From an uncultured Cryomorphaceae bacterium (GTDB lineage: Bacteria; Bacteroidota; Bacteroidia; Flavobacteriales; Schleiferiaceae): a DNA stretch of 64,000 nucleotides. The notes below the pieces were generated by a model. It was not told where the DNA came from, did not search any database, and saw only the letters and a list, made by a program, of their open reading frames with translations. This document shows, one piece after another, positions 1-9,560 of the stretch. Position 1 is the first letter of the stretch, and every line of letters begins with the position of its first letter. The translations under genes and the position numbers were made by a program. Location of the stretch: NCBI GenBank assembly GCA_913031435.1, contig CAJWFD010000006.1:1-64000 (forward strand), given 5' to 3'.

Positions 1-320
1 GTGCCGTAGTTGGCTATCCTCATGATATCAAGGGCCAAGGCATCTACGCTTATGTGATTCTGAAAAATGGAGACCATGAAGCTGCAGAAGTCCGTCGATC
101 GATTATGGATAAACTTATTTTAGCAATTGGTCCAATCGCTAAACCTGATGTAATACAAATCGTAACAGGTCTGCCAAAGACCCGGTCTGGTAAGATCATG
201 CGAAGAATACTGCGTAAAATAGCGGAGAGAGATACCAGTAATCTTGGAGATACATCTACCCTCTTAGATCCTGGCATAGTGGAAGAAATCAAAACCGGCG
301 CGCTAGAGTTATTGTTTTAA
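1..320 (+). CDS. acs: Acetyl-coenzyme A synthetase, C-terminal fragment
   Basis: This is the last ~105 residues of an acetyl-CoA synthetase (acetate + ATP + CoA to acetyl-CoA); the gene begins before the window and is open from base 3. The visible part is the small C-terminal lid domain of the ANL adenylating family. It starts [18 protein letters not shown] and carries the [11 protein letters not shown] motif, whose Lys (in SGK) is the catalytic residue that is reversibly acetylated in characterised Acs enzymes. The closing [14 protein letters not shown] is also typical of Acs. A GTG at 54 is internal, not a start. The SSAT-like acetyltransferase follows after 9 bases. Calling it Acs rather than another acyl-CoA synthetase is confident because of the DTSTL tail. 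Confidence 0.93.
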   Translation, partial: AVVGYPHDIKGQGIYAYVILKNGDHEAAEVRRSIMDKLILAIGPIAKPDVIQIVTGLPKTRSGKIMRRILRKIAERDTSNLGDTSTLLDPGIVEEIKTGALELLF

Positions 321-329
321 ATTAGCCTC

Positions 330-800
330 ATGATCAAAATTAGAGTTGCACAAAAAGTGGATATGAAAGCAGTCCATGGACTGATAACAGAACTCGCTAT
401 TTATGAAAAAGAGCCGGATGCAGTAAACATTACTGTCCAAGATCTAGAAAGAGATGGTTTTGACTTACAAAAATTCGATTGTTTTGTTGCGGAGCAAGTA
501 GCTACAAAACAAATTGTAGGCATGGCACTTTACTATGCTAGATATAGCACATGGAAAGGATCCACGCTTCATCTAGAAGACTTGTATATCCAACCGTCAT
601 TCCGAGGGTTGGGGTTAGGTCGAAAACTATTTGATGAAGTCGTTAAAATAGCAATTGACGAGAATGTCGGTAGAATGGAATGGACTGTACTTGAATGGAA
701 TAAGACTGCGATTGAGTTTTATAAAACCTACAACGCGACATTAGATCCAGAGTGGCATTTAGGTACTTTCAGTAATGAACAATTACAAAAATTTAAATGA
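330..800 (+). CDS. GNAT acetyltransferase, spermidine/spermine N-acetyltransferase-like
   Basis: A 156-residue single-domain GNAT enzyme, cytoplasmic. The acetyl-CoA binding motif A is at about residues 82-100 (LEDLYIQPSFRGLGLGRKL), with the R/Q-x-x-G-x-G loop as RGLGLG. The LED before it (Glu83) and the FY at 130-131 match the positions of the catalytic Glu and Tyr in the diamine acetyltransferase (SSAT) subfamily, so a polyamine or diamine substrate is plausible but inferred. The conserved TWKG near 74-77 also resembles SSAT. The stop overlaps the start of lysC by four bases (ATGA), so the two are probably translationally coupled; nothing else connects it to aspartate metabolism. Confidence 0.85.
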   Translation: MIKIRVAQKVDMKAVHGLITELAIYEKEPDAVNITVQDLERDGFDLQKFDCFVAEQVATKQIVGMALYYARYSTWKGSTLHLEDLYIQPSFRGLGLGRKLFDEVVKIAIDENVGRMEWTVLEWNKTAIEFYKTYNATLDPEWHLGTFSNEQLQKFK

Positions 801-2059
801 GTACGCCGGTAGTTTTTAAATTTGGAGGTGCGTCCGTAAAAGATGCAGAAAGTGTCCAAAACATTGCGAAGATCATTAGCAACTACCCTTCGCGTCCTAT
901 GGTTGTGGTAGTGAGTGCTATGGGTAAAATGACAAACGCATTTGAGAGGGTTGTAGAAGCCTGGAACAATAAAAATACCATCCTTGCAGAAAAGGAAATA
1001 GAAGCGATAGGTGAATTTCATCAAAAAATCATTGGTGACCTATTTCCAACCCCCCCTATAGAACTGCTTGAGCAAATTGATTTTTGGATGCAATCGCTTA
1101 AATATGGGATATCTGAACAAGAGGTAGGCTATTCGAAGCAATACGATTTTATTGTTCACTTCGGGGAATTTATTTCTACTAGAATTATTTCAACTTTCGT
1201 CAATCAATTCACTCCATCCGTGTGGTTAGACACCACTAGATTGGTGAAAACAGATCATCATTTTAGGAGAGCAACGGTAGATTGGCAGGCAACTGAGACA
1301 GCTATTCCTGCAGGTATACATTTAGACAAGGTTAATTTCGTTCAAGGATTTATCGGTAGTGACCCCGATGGCAACCCAACTACCTTAGGGCGCGAAGGAT
1401 CTGATTATTCAGGTGCTGTTTTCGCTTATTGCCTGAAAGCTGCAAACTTAACCATATGGAAAGATGTGCCTGGTATGTTGAATGGCGATCCGAAAATATT
1501 TAAGAATACTCAGAAGATTCACACCCTCCCTTATTCCGAAGCAATTGAATTGGCTTTTTATGGTGCCTCGATAATACATCCAAAGACCATTCAACCTATG
1601 CAGCGAAGGTCGATTCCTCTTTACATAAAAAGCTTCATGAACCCTAATTCGGATGGAACAGTAATTAGTGGAGTGGAAGTCTCAAAACCAAAAATAGCTA
1701 ACTTTATACTAAAGAGAGACCAGGCCTTGCTAGAGATTAGCACTACTGATTTAGCTTTTATCGTAGAACATCACCTAAGTGCTGTATATCAATTATTTGC
1801 AAGTAATGGCATAGAGGTCAACCTGATGAGGAACACCGCAACAAAGGCTATTTTTTGTATTAATAATGACCGAATTATTGTACCCAAAGTAACTAGAGAA
1901 TTGGAGAAAACCTTCGAGGTAGAGCTTCAAAAAAAGGTGGAGCTCCTAACGATACGTCATTATTCTGCTGAAGATGAGCATAGAGAAACCCGAGGGCTCC
2001 ATATATTGCAGGAGCAAAGAACGCAAGACACGGTTCAGTTCGTTTTTAAACGGTCTTAA
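797..2059 (+). CDS. lysC: Aspartate kinase (monofunctional)
   Basis: Aspartokinase phosphorylates aspartate, the first step to lysine, threonine and methionine (and diaminopimelate for the wall). The 420-residue protein opens with the signature KFGGAS (residues 8-13). It has the catalytic-domain motif TTLGREGSDYSG near the middle and WKDVPGMLNGDP, where the nucleotide and aspartate bind. The last ~130 residues, from about KPKIANFILKRD, are the regulatory ACT region. No homoserine dehydrogenase domain is fused. The gene overlaps the upstream acetyltransferase by four bases. Its 3' end overlaps the convergent dehydrogenase gene by 14 bases, with no terminator between them. Confidence 0.95.
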   Translation: MSTPVVFKFGGASVKDAESVQNIAKIISNYPSRPMVVVVSAMGKMTNAFERVVEAWNNKNTILAEKEIEAIGEFHQKIIGDLFPTPPIELLEQIDFWMQSLKYGISEQEVGYSKQYDFIVHFGEFISTRIISTFVNQFTPSVWLDTTRLVKTDHHFRRATVDWQATETAIPAGIHLDKVNFVQGFIGSDPDGNPTTLGREGSDYSGAVFAYCLKAANLTIWKDVPGMLNGDPKIFKNTQKIHTLPYSEAIELAFYGASIIHPKTIQPMQRRSIPLYIKSFMNPNSDGTVISGVEVSKPKIANFILKRDQALLEISTTDLAFIVEHHLSAVYQLFASNGIEVNLMRNTATKAIFCINNDRIIVPKVTRELEKTFEVELQKKVELLTIRHYSAEDEHRETRGLHILQEQRTQDTVQFVFKRS

Positions 2060-2990
2060 GTGCCGCCAATATTTTAGCGCCTAAATCTCTACCCATTTTT
2101 TCAAAACTTTCTTGAGTCCACCCAGCAATATGAGGAGTTATAATCACATTATCCAATAGCAGTAACGCGTTCAATGCAACTGGCAACTCGGTCTCAAAGA
2201 GGGAAGTGAAATTTGACTTTTCATACTCCAGTACGTCAAGACCGGCACTCAATACATGACCAGATTCTAGTGCCGCTAAGAGCGCAATCGTATTTGTTAT
2301 TTGTCCACGCGCTGTATTTATAAAATGAACAGGCTTTGCGAAGTCATTAAAGAACATCTCACCGGCGAAGTAGTGCGTCTCTTTATTGTACGGTAAATGA
2401 ATACTAACTACGTCTACCTCAGCCTGCAGCGTTGCCAAACTGCATTCTATCATAGTACCCTCAGTATAGTCAAAACGATATTTATCATACGTGTAAACTT
2501 GAACGCCCATGGAGTAAAGGAGTTTTGAAAATTCAGCTCCCATCACTCCATATCCTATGACCCCTACTTTGAGCGCTTGTAATTCACGGCCTTTGTTTTC
2601 TTCTCGCGACCAAATACCTTTTCGAACCTCAGCACCAGCCCTTGGCAAGTGATTTAAAGCACTTAACAACATGGCTAAAGAATGTTCCGCGACTGCTCTA
2701 GCGTTGCCTTCAGGGACCCTAATACAAGTAATACCTTGTAATTCAGCTTGTGCCAAGTCTATGTTTTCTAAACCCGCACCCAAACGCCCTATCACCTTTA
2801 AATGGGGGAATTGAAATAGAAATTTCGCATTAATAGGCATTCGAGATCGAATAACTAGCACAGTACTATCGAAGTACGATTCGGGGAAATCTAATAACGG
2901 GCTTGTATAATCTCTGATTAAATCTAAGCCTCCTTGAATGAGTGCCTCCTCTAAAAAAGGATGAGTATCATCCAGTAACAAAGCCGTCAT
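2046..2990 (-). CDS. D-2-hydroxyacid dehydrogenase, phosphoglycerate dehydrogenase-like
   Basis: A 314-residue NAD-dependent D-isomer 2-hydroxyacid dehydrogenase. The Rossmann loop is GYGVMG at 146-151. The catalytic residues of the family can be placed at Arg228 (NTARG), Glu257 and His287 (TPHIAG). The length, without an ACT domain, fits the short phosphoglycerate dehydrogenase-like enzymes of Bacteroidota; serine biosynthesis is likely but the substrate cannot be read from sequence. The ATG overlaps the mgtE stop (TAATG), so rsmA-mgtE-dehydrogenase forms one overlapping leftward unit. Its end runs 14 bases into lysC from the other strand. Confidence 0.88.
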   Translation of the reverse strand: MTALLLDDTHPFLEEALIQGGLDLIRDYTSPLLDFPESYFDSTVLVIRSRMPINAKFLFQFPHLKVIGRLGAGLENIDLAQAELQGITCIRVPEGNARAVAEHSLAMLLSALNHLPRAGAEVRKGIWSREENKGRELQALKVGVIGYGVMGAEFSKLLYSMGVQVYTYDKYRFDYTEGTMIECSLATLQAEVDVVSIHLPYNKETHYFAGEMFFNDFAKPVHFINTARGQITNTIALLAALESGHVLSAGLDVLEYEKSNFTSLFETELPVALNALLLLDNVIITPHIAGWTQESFEKMGRDLGAKILAALKTV

Positions 2991-4333
2991 TAGTAACCTA
3001 TAATAAGTCTTCCTATTTGGAAGTAAATGATCAATCCAATCACGTCGTTAGCAGTCGTTATAAAAGGACCTGTTGCTAAAGCTGCATCTATCTTAAACCT
3101 GTTGAGCATCAATGGAATAAATGTTCCAAATAAAGAAGCAAAAACAATTACCGTAAGAAGAGAAATGCTGACCGTTAACGTAATCAATTGGTCATAACCT
3201 AATAATAAGCCTGCACCATACATCACTACAGAAAGGATGAGCCCATTAAACAGACCTACTGACAACTCCTTGATGAGTTTTTTACTCATATTTTCAGGCT
3301 TCCGATGGCTGGCAAGTGACTGAACAACAATCGCAGAAGACTGTACACCAACATTACCCGCCATTGCAGCGATTAAGGGCATGAAAAAAGCTAAAGCAGG
3401 AACGAGTTTAATATCCTCTTCATTTTTCCCGATTATTACGGCTACTATCAATCCTCCAAAAAGACCTATCAATAGCCATGGTATGCGTGCTCGGGTCACT
3501 TCGTAGACACTATCATCACTTTCCACCTCATCGGTAAGTCCAGATGCTAACTGATAATCTCTTTCCGCTTCTTCACGTATGAAATCCACTACATCATCCA
3601 GAGTAATACGGCCTAATAACTCTCCTGCGGCATTCACTACAGGAAGAATAAATAGGTCATACTTCTGCATCATATTAGCAACATCTTCGGCAGGAACTGT
3701 ACTCAAAACAGAATGCTCAATAGGTCTATACAAATCTGATATATTATCTGTACGCTTTGCAGTAAGAAGCTTTTTCAAACTTAAAGTTCCAACGAGAATC
3801 TCATTATCATTAACTACGTAAACCGCGTGTACAGTATCAATATTCTCAGCTTGGTTTCGCATTGCCACAACACATCTAAGTGCAGTCAAATCTTCACTCA
3901 CCTTTACAAGTTCAGTAGCCATAAGAGCTCCCGCAGTATCCTCTTCATGCGTAAGTAACTGGGCAATTCTTTTCGCTTGCTCTACATCTTCTACCTGAGA
4001 CAATACTTCCTTCGTGAGATCGTCTGACAACTCCGAAAGCAGATCAGCGGCGTCATCAGAATCCATATTACCGACCAATTCTTGTGCAATTTCTTCAGAT
4101 GAATAACTGGCAATAAGCTGTGTACGTTCGTCTTGATCAAGTTCCACTAAAACATCAGCTGCTTTTTCCGGAGATAACTTCTCGAAAATAAGGGAACGTT
4201 CTTCTGGCTCAAAAGTCTCTAGCACCTCAGCTATATCAGCTGCGTGAATTCCTTCAAGAAGTTGTAAAAACTCAACATCAGACAAGGCTGACATAGCTTT
4301 TATAATACGTGATCTAACGCTCAACTCTTCCAT
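2990..4333 (-). CDS. mgtE: Magnesium transporter MgtE
   Basis: A Mg2+ channel/transporter of the inner membrane, 447 residues as usual for the family. Residues ~1-130 are the acidic helical N domain (repeats around LLEGIHAADIAEVLE and LSPEKAADVLVELD), followed by two CBS domains to about 255. The C-terminal membrane domain has about five helices and contains the family signatures AMAGNVGVQSSAIVVQ and GPFITTANDVIG; the Asp in the latter is the pore residue that binds Mg2+ in characterised MgtE. The start overlaps the end of rsmA by 20 bases and the stop overlaps the next ATG. The CBS and N domains gate the pore by sensing cytosolic Mg2+ in known members. Confidence 0.96.
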   Translation of the reverse strand: MEELSVRSRIIKAMSALSDVEFLQLLEGIHAADIAEVLETFEPEERSLIFEKLSPEKAADVLVELDQDERTQLIASYSSEEIAQELVGNMDSDDAADLLSELSDDLTKEVLSQVEDVEQAKRIAQLLTHEEDTAGALMATELVKVSEDLTALRCVVAMRNQAENIDTVHAVYVVNDNEILVGTLSLKKLLTAKRTDNISDLYRPIEHSVLSTVPAEDVANMMQKYDLFILPVVNAAGELLGRITLDDVVDFIREEAERDYQLASGLTDEVESDDSVYEVTRARIPWLLIGLFGGLIVAVIIGKNEEDIKLVPALAFFMPLIAAMAGNVGVQSSAIVVQSLASHRKPENMSKKLIKELSVGLFNGLILSVVMYGAGLLLGYDQLITLTVSISLLTVIVFASLFGTFIPLMLNRFKIDAALATGPFITTANDVIGLIIYFQIGRLIIGY

Positions 4334-5105
4334 CTTCTATGGCGTTTAGCAATTCAACAAATTCTTCATATCCCAATTGCTCTGCACGTTTGCTTAAGTA
4401 CGGGTGGTCAAAACCTTCTGGCAAGTTAATGACTTTCAATGCATTGCGCAGTGTTTTTCTACGTTGCCCAAATCCGGCTTTAACTCCTCGCTTTAACAAC
4501 TTGAACGGAATATCCGGTTCTGAGTTTCTACGAACCATGTGCATGACACCGCTTTCCACCTTTGGAGGTGGACTAAAAACTTCCGGTGGTACTGTAAAAT
4601 CATAAGTGAGGTCAAAATAGGCTTGGCATAACACCGAAAGAATACCGTACGTCTTACTGCCCGGTCCAGCGCACAGTCTTTGGGCAACTTCCTTCTGAAA
4701 CATACCTCCAAACAGCGGAATTTGATCTCTGTTTTCGAGTACTTTAAATACTATTTGAGAAGATATATTGTAAGGGAAATTACCGATCAAAGCGAAACGT
4801 TCATCCCCGAATGTCAACGAAGGGTTCCACTTTAAAAAATCCTCTTCTAATATTCGAGCACTGATGACATTATAATTCGCTTTCAGATAACTTACACTGT
4901 CTCTATCTATTTCTACTACCCATGTCTCAATATGAGGCATTCGTAATAAATACTTCGTCATGACTCCCATTCCGGGTCCCACTTCCAACACTTTATCAAC
5001 TCCTTCAAAAGGAACCACATTCGCTATACGTTCCGCGATGGATTCGTCCTTTAAAAAGTGCTGACCCAAGTGCTTTTTAGCTCGTACTTGTCCATTATAC
5101 CTCAT
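4314..5105 (-). CDS. rsmA: 16S rRNA dimethyladenosine transferase RsmA (KsgA)
   Basis: Dimethylates two adjacent adenines near the 3' end of 16S rRNA during small-subunit maturation. The 263-residue protein has KKHLGQHFL at residues 11-19, the SAM-binding LEVGPGMGVMT, the catalytic NFPY motif (IGNFPYNISSQ) and FSPPPKVES, all diagnostic of the KsgA/Dim1 family. It is the first gene of the leftward unit rsmA-mgtE-dehydrogenase and diverges from fbp across about 90 bases that hold a small palindrome at 5135-5151. Confidence 0.97.
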   Translation of the reverse strand: MRYNGQVRAKKHLGQHFLKDESIAERIANVVPFEGVDKVLEVGPGMGVMTKYLLRMPHIETWVVEIDRDSVSYLKANYNVISARILEEDFLKWNPSLTFGDERFALIGNFPYNISSQIVFKVLENRDQIPLFGGMFQKEVAQRLCAGPGSKTYGILSVLCQAYFDLTYDFTVPPEVFSPPPKVESGVMHMVRRNSEPDIPFKLLKRGVKAGFGQRRKTLRNALKVINLPEGFDHPYLSKRAEQLGYEEFVELLNAIEDGRVER

Positions 5106-5134
5106 GGTTGTAAAGGTAAGGTTTTGAACTTCGA

Positions 5135-5151
5135 GTTAATGCCATATTAAC
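5135..5151. promoter_or_regulatory. Inverted repeat in the rsmA/fbp divergent promoter region
   Basis: GTTAAT and ATTAAC form perfect 6-base half-sites separated by GCCAT, about 30 bases upstream of rsmA and 42 bases upstream of fbp. It could be an operator or chance in AT-rich DNA; there is no second copy nearby. Confidence 0.25.
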
Positions 5152-5192
5152 GTAACTTGCGAGGACCTATTACAAACCATTATCCACTAACC

Positions 5193-6203
5193 ATGGTACA
5201 ACCTACTACCCTCGGCGAATTCATCGTTGAGAACCAACAAGATTTCCCTTATGCAACTGGGGAACTTAGTCATTTATTAACCTCTATTCGACTGGCCGCT
5301 AAGGTGGTAAATCGGGAAATCAACAAGGCTGGCCTTGTTGATATTCTAGGTGCCATAGGTAGAGATAATATTCAAGGTGAAGCACAGCAAAAACTGGATG
5401 TTATCGCTAATGATACATTTATGCGTGCGCTCAGAAGTATGGGACAAGTTTGTGGCGTCGCTTCAGAAGAAGAAGAATACTTTGTGAGTTTCGATGACGA
5501 TATCCATAGCGAAGCAAAATATATAGTTCTGATGGATCCGTTAGACGGTTCAAGTAATATTGATGTAAACGTCAGTGTTGGGACTATTTTCTCTATTTAC
5601 CGTAGAACAACACCTGTTGGAATTCCTGTTACATTGGAAGATTTTCTACAACCTGGCGACGCTCAAGTTGCAGCCGGTTATGTGGTCTATGGTTCATCTA
5701 CTATGCTTGTATATACGACAGGAAGCGGTGTGAATGGATTCACTCTAGACCCCAGTATTGGAGTGTTTTGTCTATCTCACCCAAACATGCATATCCCTGA
5801 GACAGGTAAAATATACAGCGTTAACGAAGGGAATTATGTTCATTTCCCTGAAGGAGTGAAACAATATATCAAATATTGTCAAGAATATGACGAAGCCTCT
5901 GGAAGGCCATATACTTCTAGATATATAGGCTCATTAGTTTCTGATTTTCATCGCAATCTTATCAAAGGTGGTGTTTATCTTTATCCAACTGGAACTATGG
6001 CTCCAAAGGGAAAATTGAGGCTCCTGTACGAGTGTAATCCACTCGCCTTTATTGTTGAACAAGCAGGCGGTAGCGCAACAGACGGAAAGCGTAGGATCAT
6101 GGAACTTCAACCGAGCGAATTGCACGAAAGAGTTCCTTGCTTCATTGGCTCTCCGAAAATGGTGGATACAGCCCACGCGTTTTTGCGCAAATACGAAGAA
6201 TAA
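5193..6203 (+). CDS. fbp: Fructose-1,6-bisphosphatase class I
   Basis: Hydrolyses fructose-1,6-bisphosphate to fructose-6-phosphate in gluconeogenesis. The metal and phosphate site motif [16 protein letters not shown] is intact, followed by [14 protein letters not shown] and, near the end, [21 protein letters not shown]. The frame is open from 5157, but the ATG at 5193 gives [15 protein letters not shown], which matches where class I enzymes of this phylum begin, so the 336-residue form is preferred. mfd starts 3 bases after the stop and is probably cotranscribed. Confidence 0.95.
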   Translation: MVQPTTLGEFIVENQQDFPYATGELSHLLTSIRLAAKVVNREINKAGLVDILGAIGRDNIQGEAQQKLDVIANDTFMRALRSMGQVCGVASEEEEYFVSFDDDIHSEAKYIVLMDPLDGSSNIDVNVSVGTIFSIYRRTTPVGIPVTLEDFLQPGDAQVAAGYVVYGSSTMLVYTTGSGVNGFTLDPSIGVFCLSHPNMHIPETGKIYSVNEGNYVHFPEGVKQYIKYCQEYDEASGRPYTSRYIGSLVSDFHRNLIKGGVYLYPTGTMAPKGKLRLLYECNPLAFIVEQAGGSATDGKRRIMELQPSELHERVPCFIGSPKMVDTAHAFLRKYEE

Positions 6204-6206
6204 ACA

Positions 6207-9200
6207 TTGGAACTGGCAGATATATTATCACTTTACGATCATCACCCTTTAGTAAAAGAATTAATTTCTGCCTCCAATAATGGTACTCAAACTTCCATAG
6301 GTTTTAGAGCAGCCAGTTGCTCGCATACGGCAGTATTAGCAGCTGCTACTTACCTGAGTACGGGCTCAACACAACTTATTGTGACTAACAGTAAGGAGGA
6401 TGCCGCATATTTACAAAATGATTTAGAGAAACTACTGGGCAAAGCACCCTGCTATTTTTATCCAGCGTCTTACCGTAGACCTTATGAAATAGAACAAACT
6501 GACAATGCGAATGTGTTACTTCGAGCTGAAGTATTAAACCACTTAAGCAGTAAACGTCGTCCTCCGATAGTAATCACCTATACCGATGCGCTTTTTGAAA
6601 AAGTTATCACTCGAAAGGAGCTGGAAACCAATACACTAAAATTACATGTCGGTGAGCACATCAGTCTCGAATTCCTGAATGAAACTCTTTTTGAGTACCT
6701 ATTTGAAAGGGTGGATTTTGTGGTTCATCCAGGTCAATTCTCTGTTCGTGGGGGAATAATCGATATTTTTTCTTTCTCAAAAGACCACCCCTATCGCATC
6801 GAATTCTTTGACGATGAAGTGGAGAGTATTCGCTACTTCGACATAGAAACGCAAAAAGCGGTTGGACGTGCCACAAAAATGAGCATCGTACCCAACGTTG
6901 AAAATAAATCCTTCATCGAGACGCGAGTCACTTTCCTGAGCTATCTACCTAAAAACACCACCGTATGGTTAGACACTCCATCTATGGTCGTTGCGAGGTT
7001 AGAAAAGCTAATGGAACTAGCACATGAAGCCTATGCCGACCTAGGGGATGCAATCAAACGAGGGGCCCCAAGTGAGCTGTTCTTATCAGGTAGTGCACTT
7101 AAGCGAAGTCTTATGGAATACACCAGAGTGGAGTTTGGACGTCCAGAATGGCACAGCAAAACAATCGAAAGTAAGGCATTACCGCAACGCGCATTTAATA
7201 AAGATTTCTCACTACTTGCGCAAACCCTTTTAAATGCAGAGAACAACGATATAAAAACCGTATTGATGTGCTCAAACCCAAAGCAGGTTCAACGCTTTGC
7301 TGCCATATTCGAAGATATCAAACTGCTGCCCACCTACAGCACAACAGCGGTCGCTCTACACGAAGGCTTTGAGGATGGTCATGCAGGACTTTACCTTTAT
7401 ACGGATCATCAGATATTCGATCGCTACCAAAGGTTTAATATAAAAAATGGTGCGCAAAAAAAACAAGCTATAACTCTAGAGCAAATCAATGCTCTGGAGT
7501 TTGGAGACTTTGTAACCCACGTAGATCATGGTGTAGGTAAGTTTGGTGGATTACAAAAAGTAGACAACAACGGCACCATTCAAGAGGCTATTAAACTTGT
7601 TTATAGAGATAATGACATACTATATGTCAGTATCCATTCGTTACATAAAATCAGTAAATACAACGGAAAAGACGGCACCGCACCACAACTTCATAAATTA
7701 GGTAGTGCGCAATGGCAAACACTGAAAAAGAAAACGAAGGCGAAAGTCAAAAAGATTGCGTTCGACCTTATCCAACTTTATGCCAAGAGAAAAGAAGCTA
7801 TTGGCTACCCTTGTGCACCGGATAGTTATTTACAACATGAACTTGAAGCGAGCTTCGTCTATGAAGACACTCCTGATCAGGTAAGCTCCACAGAGGCTAT
7901 TAAAAAAGATATGGAAAGTGCTATGCCTATGGACCGTCTGATCTGTGGCGATGTTGGTTTCGGAAAGACCGAAATTGCCATACGTGCAGCATTCAAAGCT
8001 GTGGCAAACGGTAAGCAAGTAGCTGTATTAGTGCCTACTACCATACTGGCCTTCCAACACTTCAAGACCTTTACCGAGCGACTAAGTAATTTTCCGGTCA
8101 CGGTAGATTACATCAATAGATTCCGCAATACTGCACAACAGAGAGAGACTGTTAAAAAGTTAGCGACAGGAGAGGTCGATATACTCATAGGGACCCACAA
8201 GCTTGTCAGTAAGTCCGTTATATTCAAAGACTTAGGTCTATTGATCATAGATGAAGAACAGAAATTCGGCGTAGGCGTAAAAGACAAAATAAAATCACTC
8301 AAAGTGAATGTAGATACCCTTACACTAACTGCCACGCCCATCCCAAGAACGCTTCAGTTCTCTCTAATGGCAGCACGTGATTTGAGTATCATGACAACTC
8401 CTCCACCGAACAGACAACCTATTGAAACCGAGCTTATAGGATTCAATGAAGAAGCCATTCGCAACGCTATAAGCTACGAGATACAACGTGGTGGACAGGT
8501 TTTCTTTATCAACAATCGCGTTAGTAATATTCAGGAAGTAGCTGGAATGATTAGTAGGCTGGTACCAGACGCGTCTATAGGTATTGGACATGGACAGATG
8601 GATGGTAAGAAACTTGAAAAGGTCATGCTCGACTTTATGGATGGTAAATTTGATGTGCTCGTTGCAACCTCTATTATAGAAAGTGGACTCGACGTACCTA
8701 ATGCCAATACCATATTGATCAATAATGCCAACCATTTTGGAATGTCAGACTTGCATCAAATGCGCGGTCGCGTAGGGCGGTCAAATAAAAAAGCATTTTG
8801 TAAGCTCATCACACCACCACTCACTACACTAACAGATGAGGCTCGAAAACGCCTTAAAGCCCTCGAGCAATTCACAGATCTTGGAAGCGGTTTTAAAATT
8901 GCTATGAAAGATTTAGAAATCAGAGGCGCTGGAGATATGCTTGGTGGAGAGCAAAGCGGCTTCATATCAGATATGGGGTTTGACACTTACCAGAAAATTC
9001 TGGCTGAAGCAGTTAAAGAATTACAAGAAAATGAATTCAAAGATCTCTATGAGCAAAAAGTCAAAGAAAAAGGATCTGACTTTGTTAATGAGGTTCAAAT
9101 AGACTCAGATCTAGAATTACTTATTCCCGATCATTATGTCAATAATATCGAAGAGCGACTTAAGCTCTATCAAAGACTAGGTGCAATAGAATCTACAGAA

Positions 9201-9560
9201 GAACTCGATATCTTTAAACTTGAACTTGAGGATAGATTTGGGCCTGTTCCACAGCCCGTTGAAGCGCTGCTCTATTCAGTACGTATTAAGTGGCTCGCAA
9301 GACATATTGGATTTTCTAAGCTCATCATTAAAGGAGGTAAGCTGATCGGCCATTTCGCCGCAGAGAATAACTCAGCGTACTATCAATTAGCAATTTTCTC
9401 TGCTATTTTAGACTATCTACAGCGAAATCTAAGAAAAATACAGGTCAAGCAGAAGGGTGAAAAACTAACATTTGTGGTGCAAGACATCACGGAATTAGAG
9501 CAAATACATACCATTTTCCAAGACATTACGGATACTGAAAAAACAACCTTACAAAAATGA
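6207..9560 (+). CDS. mfd: Transcription-repair coupling factor Mfd
   Basis: An ATP-dependent translocase that removes RNA polymerase stalled at DNA lesions and recruits UvrA. The 1117 residues contain, in order: the UvrB-like N-terminal module; the CarD-type RNA polymerase interaction domain (starting around LEFGDFVTHVDHGVGKF); the helicase core with Walker A GDVGFGKTE and motif II DEEQ; the TRG-like ITPPLTTLTDEARKRL region and DLEIRGAGDMLGGEQSG; and the TRCF C-terminal domain. The start is a TTG at 6207, three bases after the fbp stop; no ATG in frame lies close by and the N-terminus aligns well from here. dinB-like overlaps the stop (ATGA). Confidence 0.95.
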   Translation: MELADILSLYDHHPLVKELISASNNGTQTSIGFRAASCSHTAVLAAATYLSTGSTQLIVTNSKEDAAYLQNDLEKLLGKAPCYFYPASYRRPYEIEQTDNANVLLRAEVLNHLSSKRRPPIVITYTDALFEKVITRKELETNTLKLHVGEHISLEFLNETLFEYLFERVDFVVHPGQFSVRGGIIDIFSFSKDHPYRIEFFDDEVESIRYFDIETQKAVGRATKMSIVPNVENKSFIETRVTFLSYLPKNTTVWLDTPSMVVARLEKLMELAHEAYADLGDAIKRGAPSELFLSGSALKRSLMEYTRVEFGRPEWHSKTIESKALPQRAFNKDFSLLAQTLLNAENNDIKTVLMCSNPKQVQRFAAIFEDIKLLPTYSTTAVALHEGFEDGHAGLYLYTDHQIFDRYQRFNIKNGAQKKQAITLEQINALEFGDFVTHVDHGVGKFGGLQKVDNNGTIQEAIKLVYRDNDILYVSIHSLHKISKYNGKDGTAPQLHKLGSAQWQTLKKKTKAKVKKIAFDLIQLYAKRKEAIGYPCAPDSYLQHELEASFVYEDTPDQVSSTEAIKKDMESAMPMDRLICGDVGFGKTEIAIRAAFKAVANGKQVAVLVPTTILAFQHFKTFTERLSNFPVTVDYINRFRNTAQQRETVKKLATGEVDILIGTHKLVSKSVIFKDLGLLIIDEEQKFGVGVKDKIKSLKVNVDTLTLTATPIPRTLQFSLMAARDLSIMTTPPPNRQPIETELIGFNEEAIRNAISYEIQRGGQVFFINNRVSNIQEVAGMISRLVPDASIGIGHGQMDGKKLEKVMLDFMDGKFDVLVATSIIESGLDVPNANTILINNANHFGMSDLHQMRGRVGRSNKKAFCKLITPPLTTLTDEARKRLKALEQFTDLGSGFKIAMKDLEIRGAGDMLGGEQSGFISDMGFDTYQKILAEAVKELQENEFKDLYEQKVKEKGSDFVNEVQIDSDLELLIPDHYVNNIEERLKLYQRLGAIESTEELDIFKLELEDRFGPVPQPVEALLYSVRIKWLARHIGFSKLIIKGGKLIGHFAAENNSAYYQLAIFSAILDYLQRNLRKIQVKQKGEKLTFVVQDITELEQIHTIFQDITDTEKTTLQK

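Noticed and set aside
8364-8735. A 123-residue minus-strand frame inside mfd
   Set aside because: Lies wholly within the helicase core of Mfd, with no recognisable motif.
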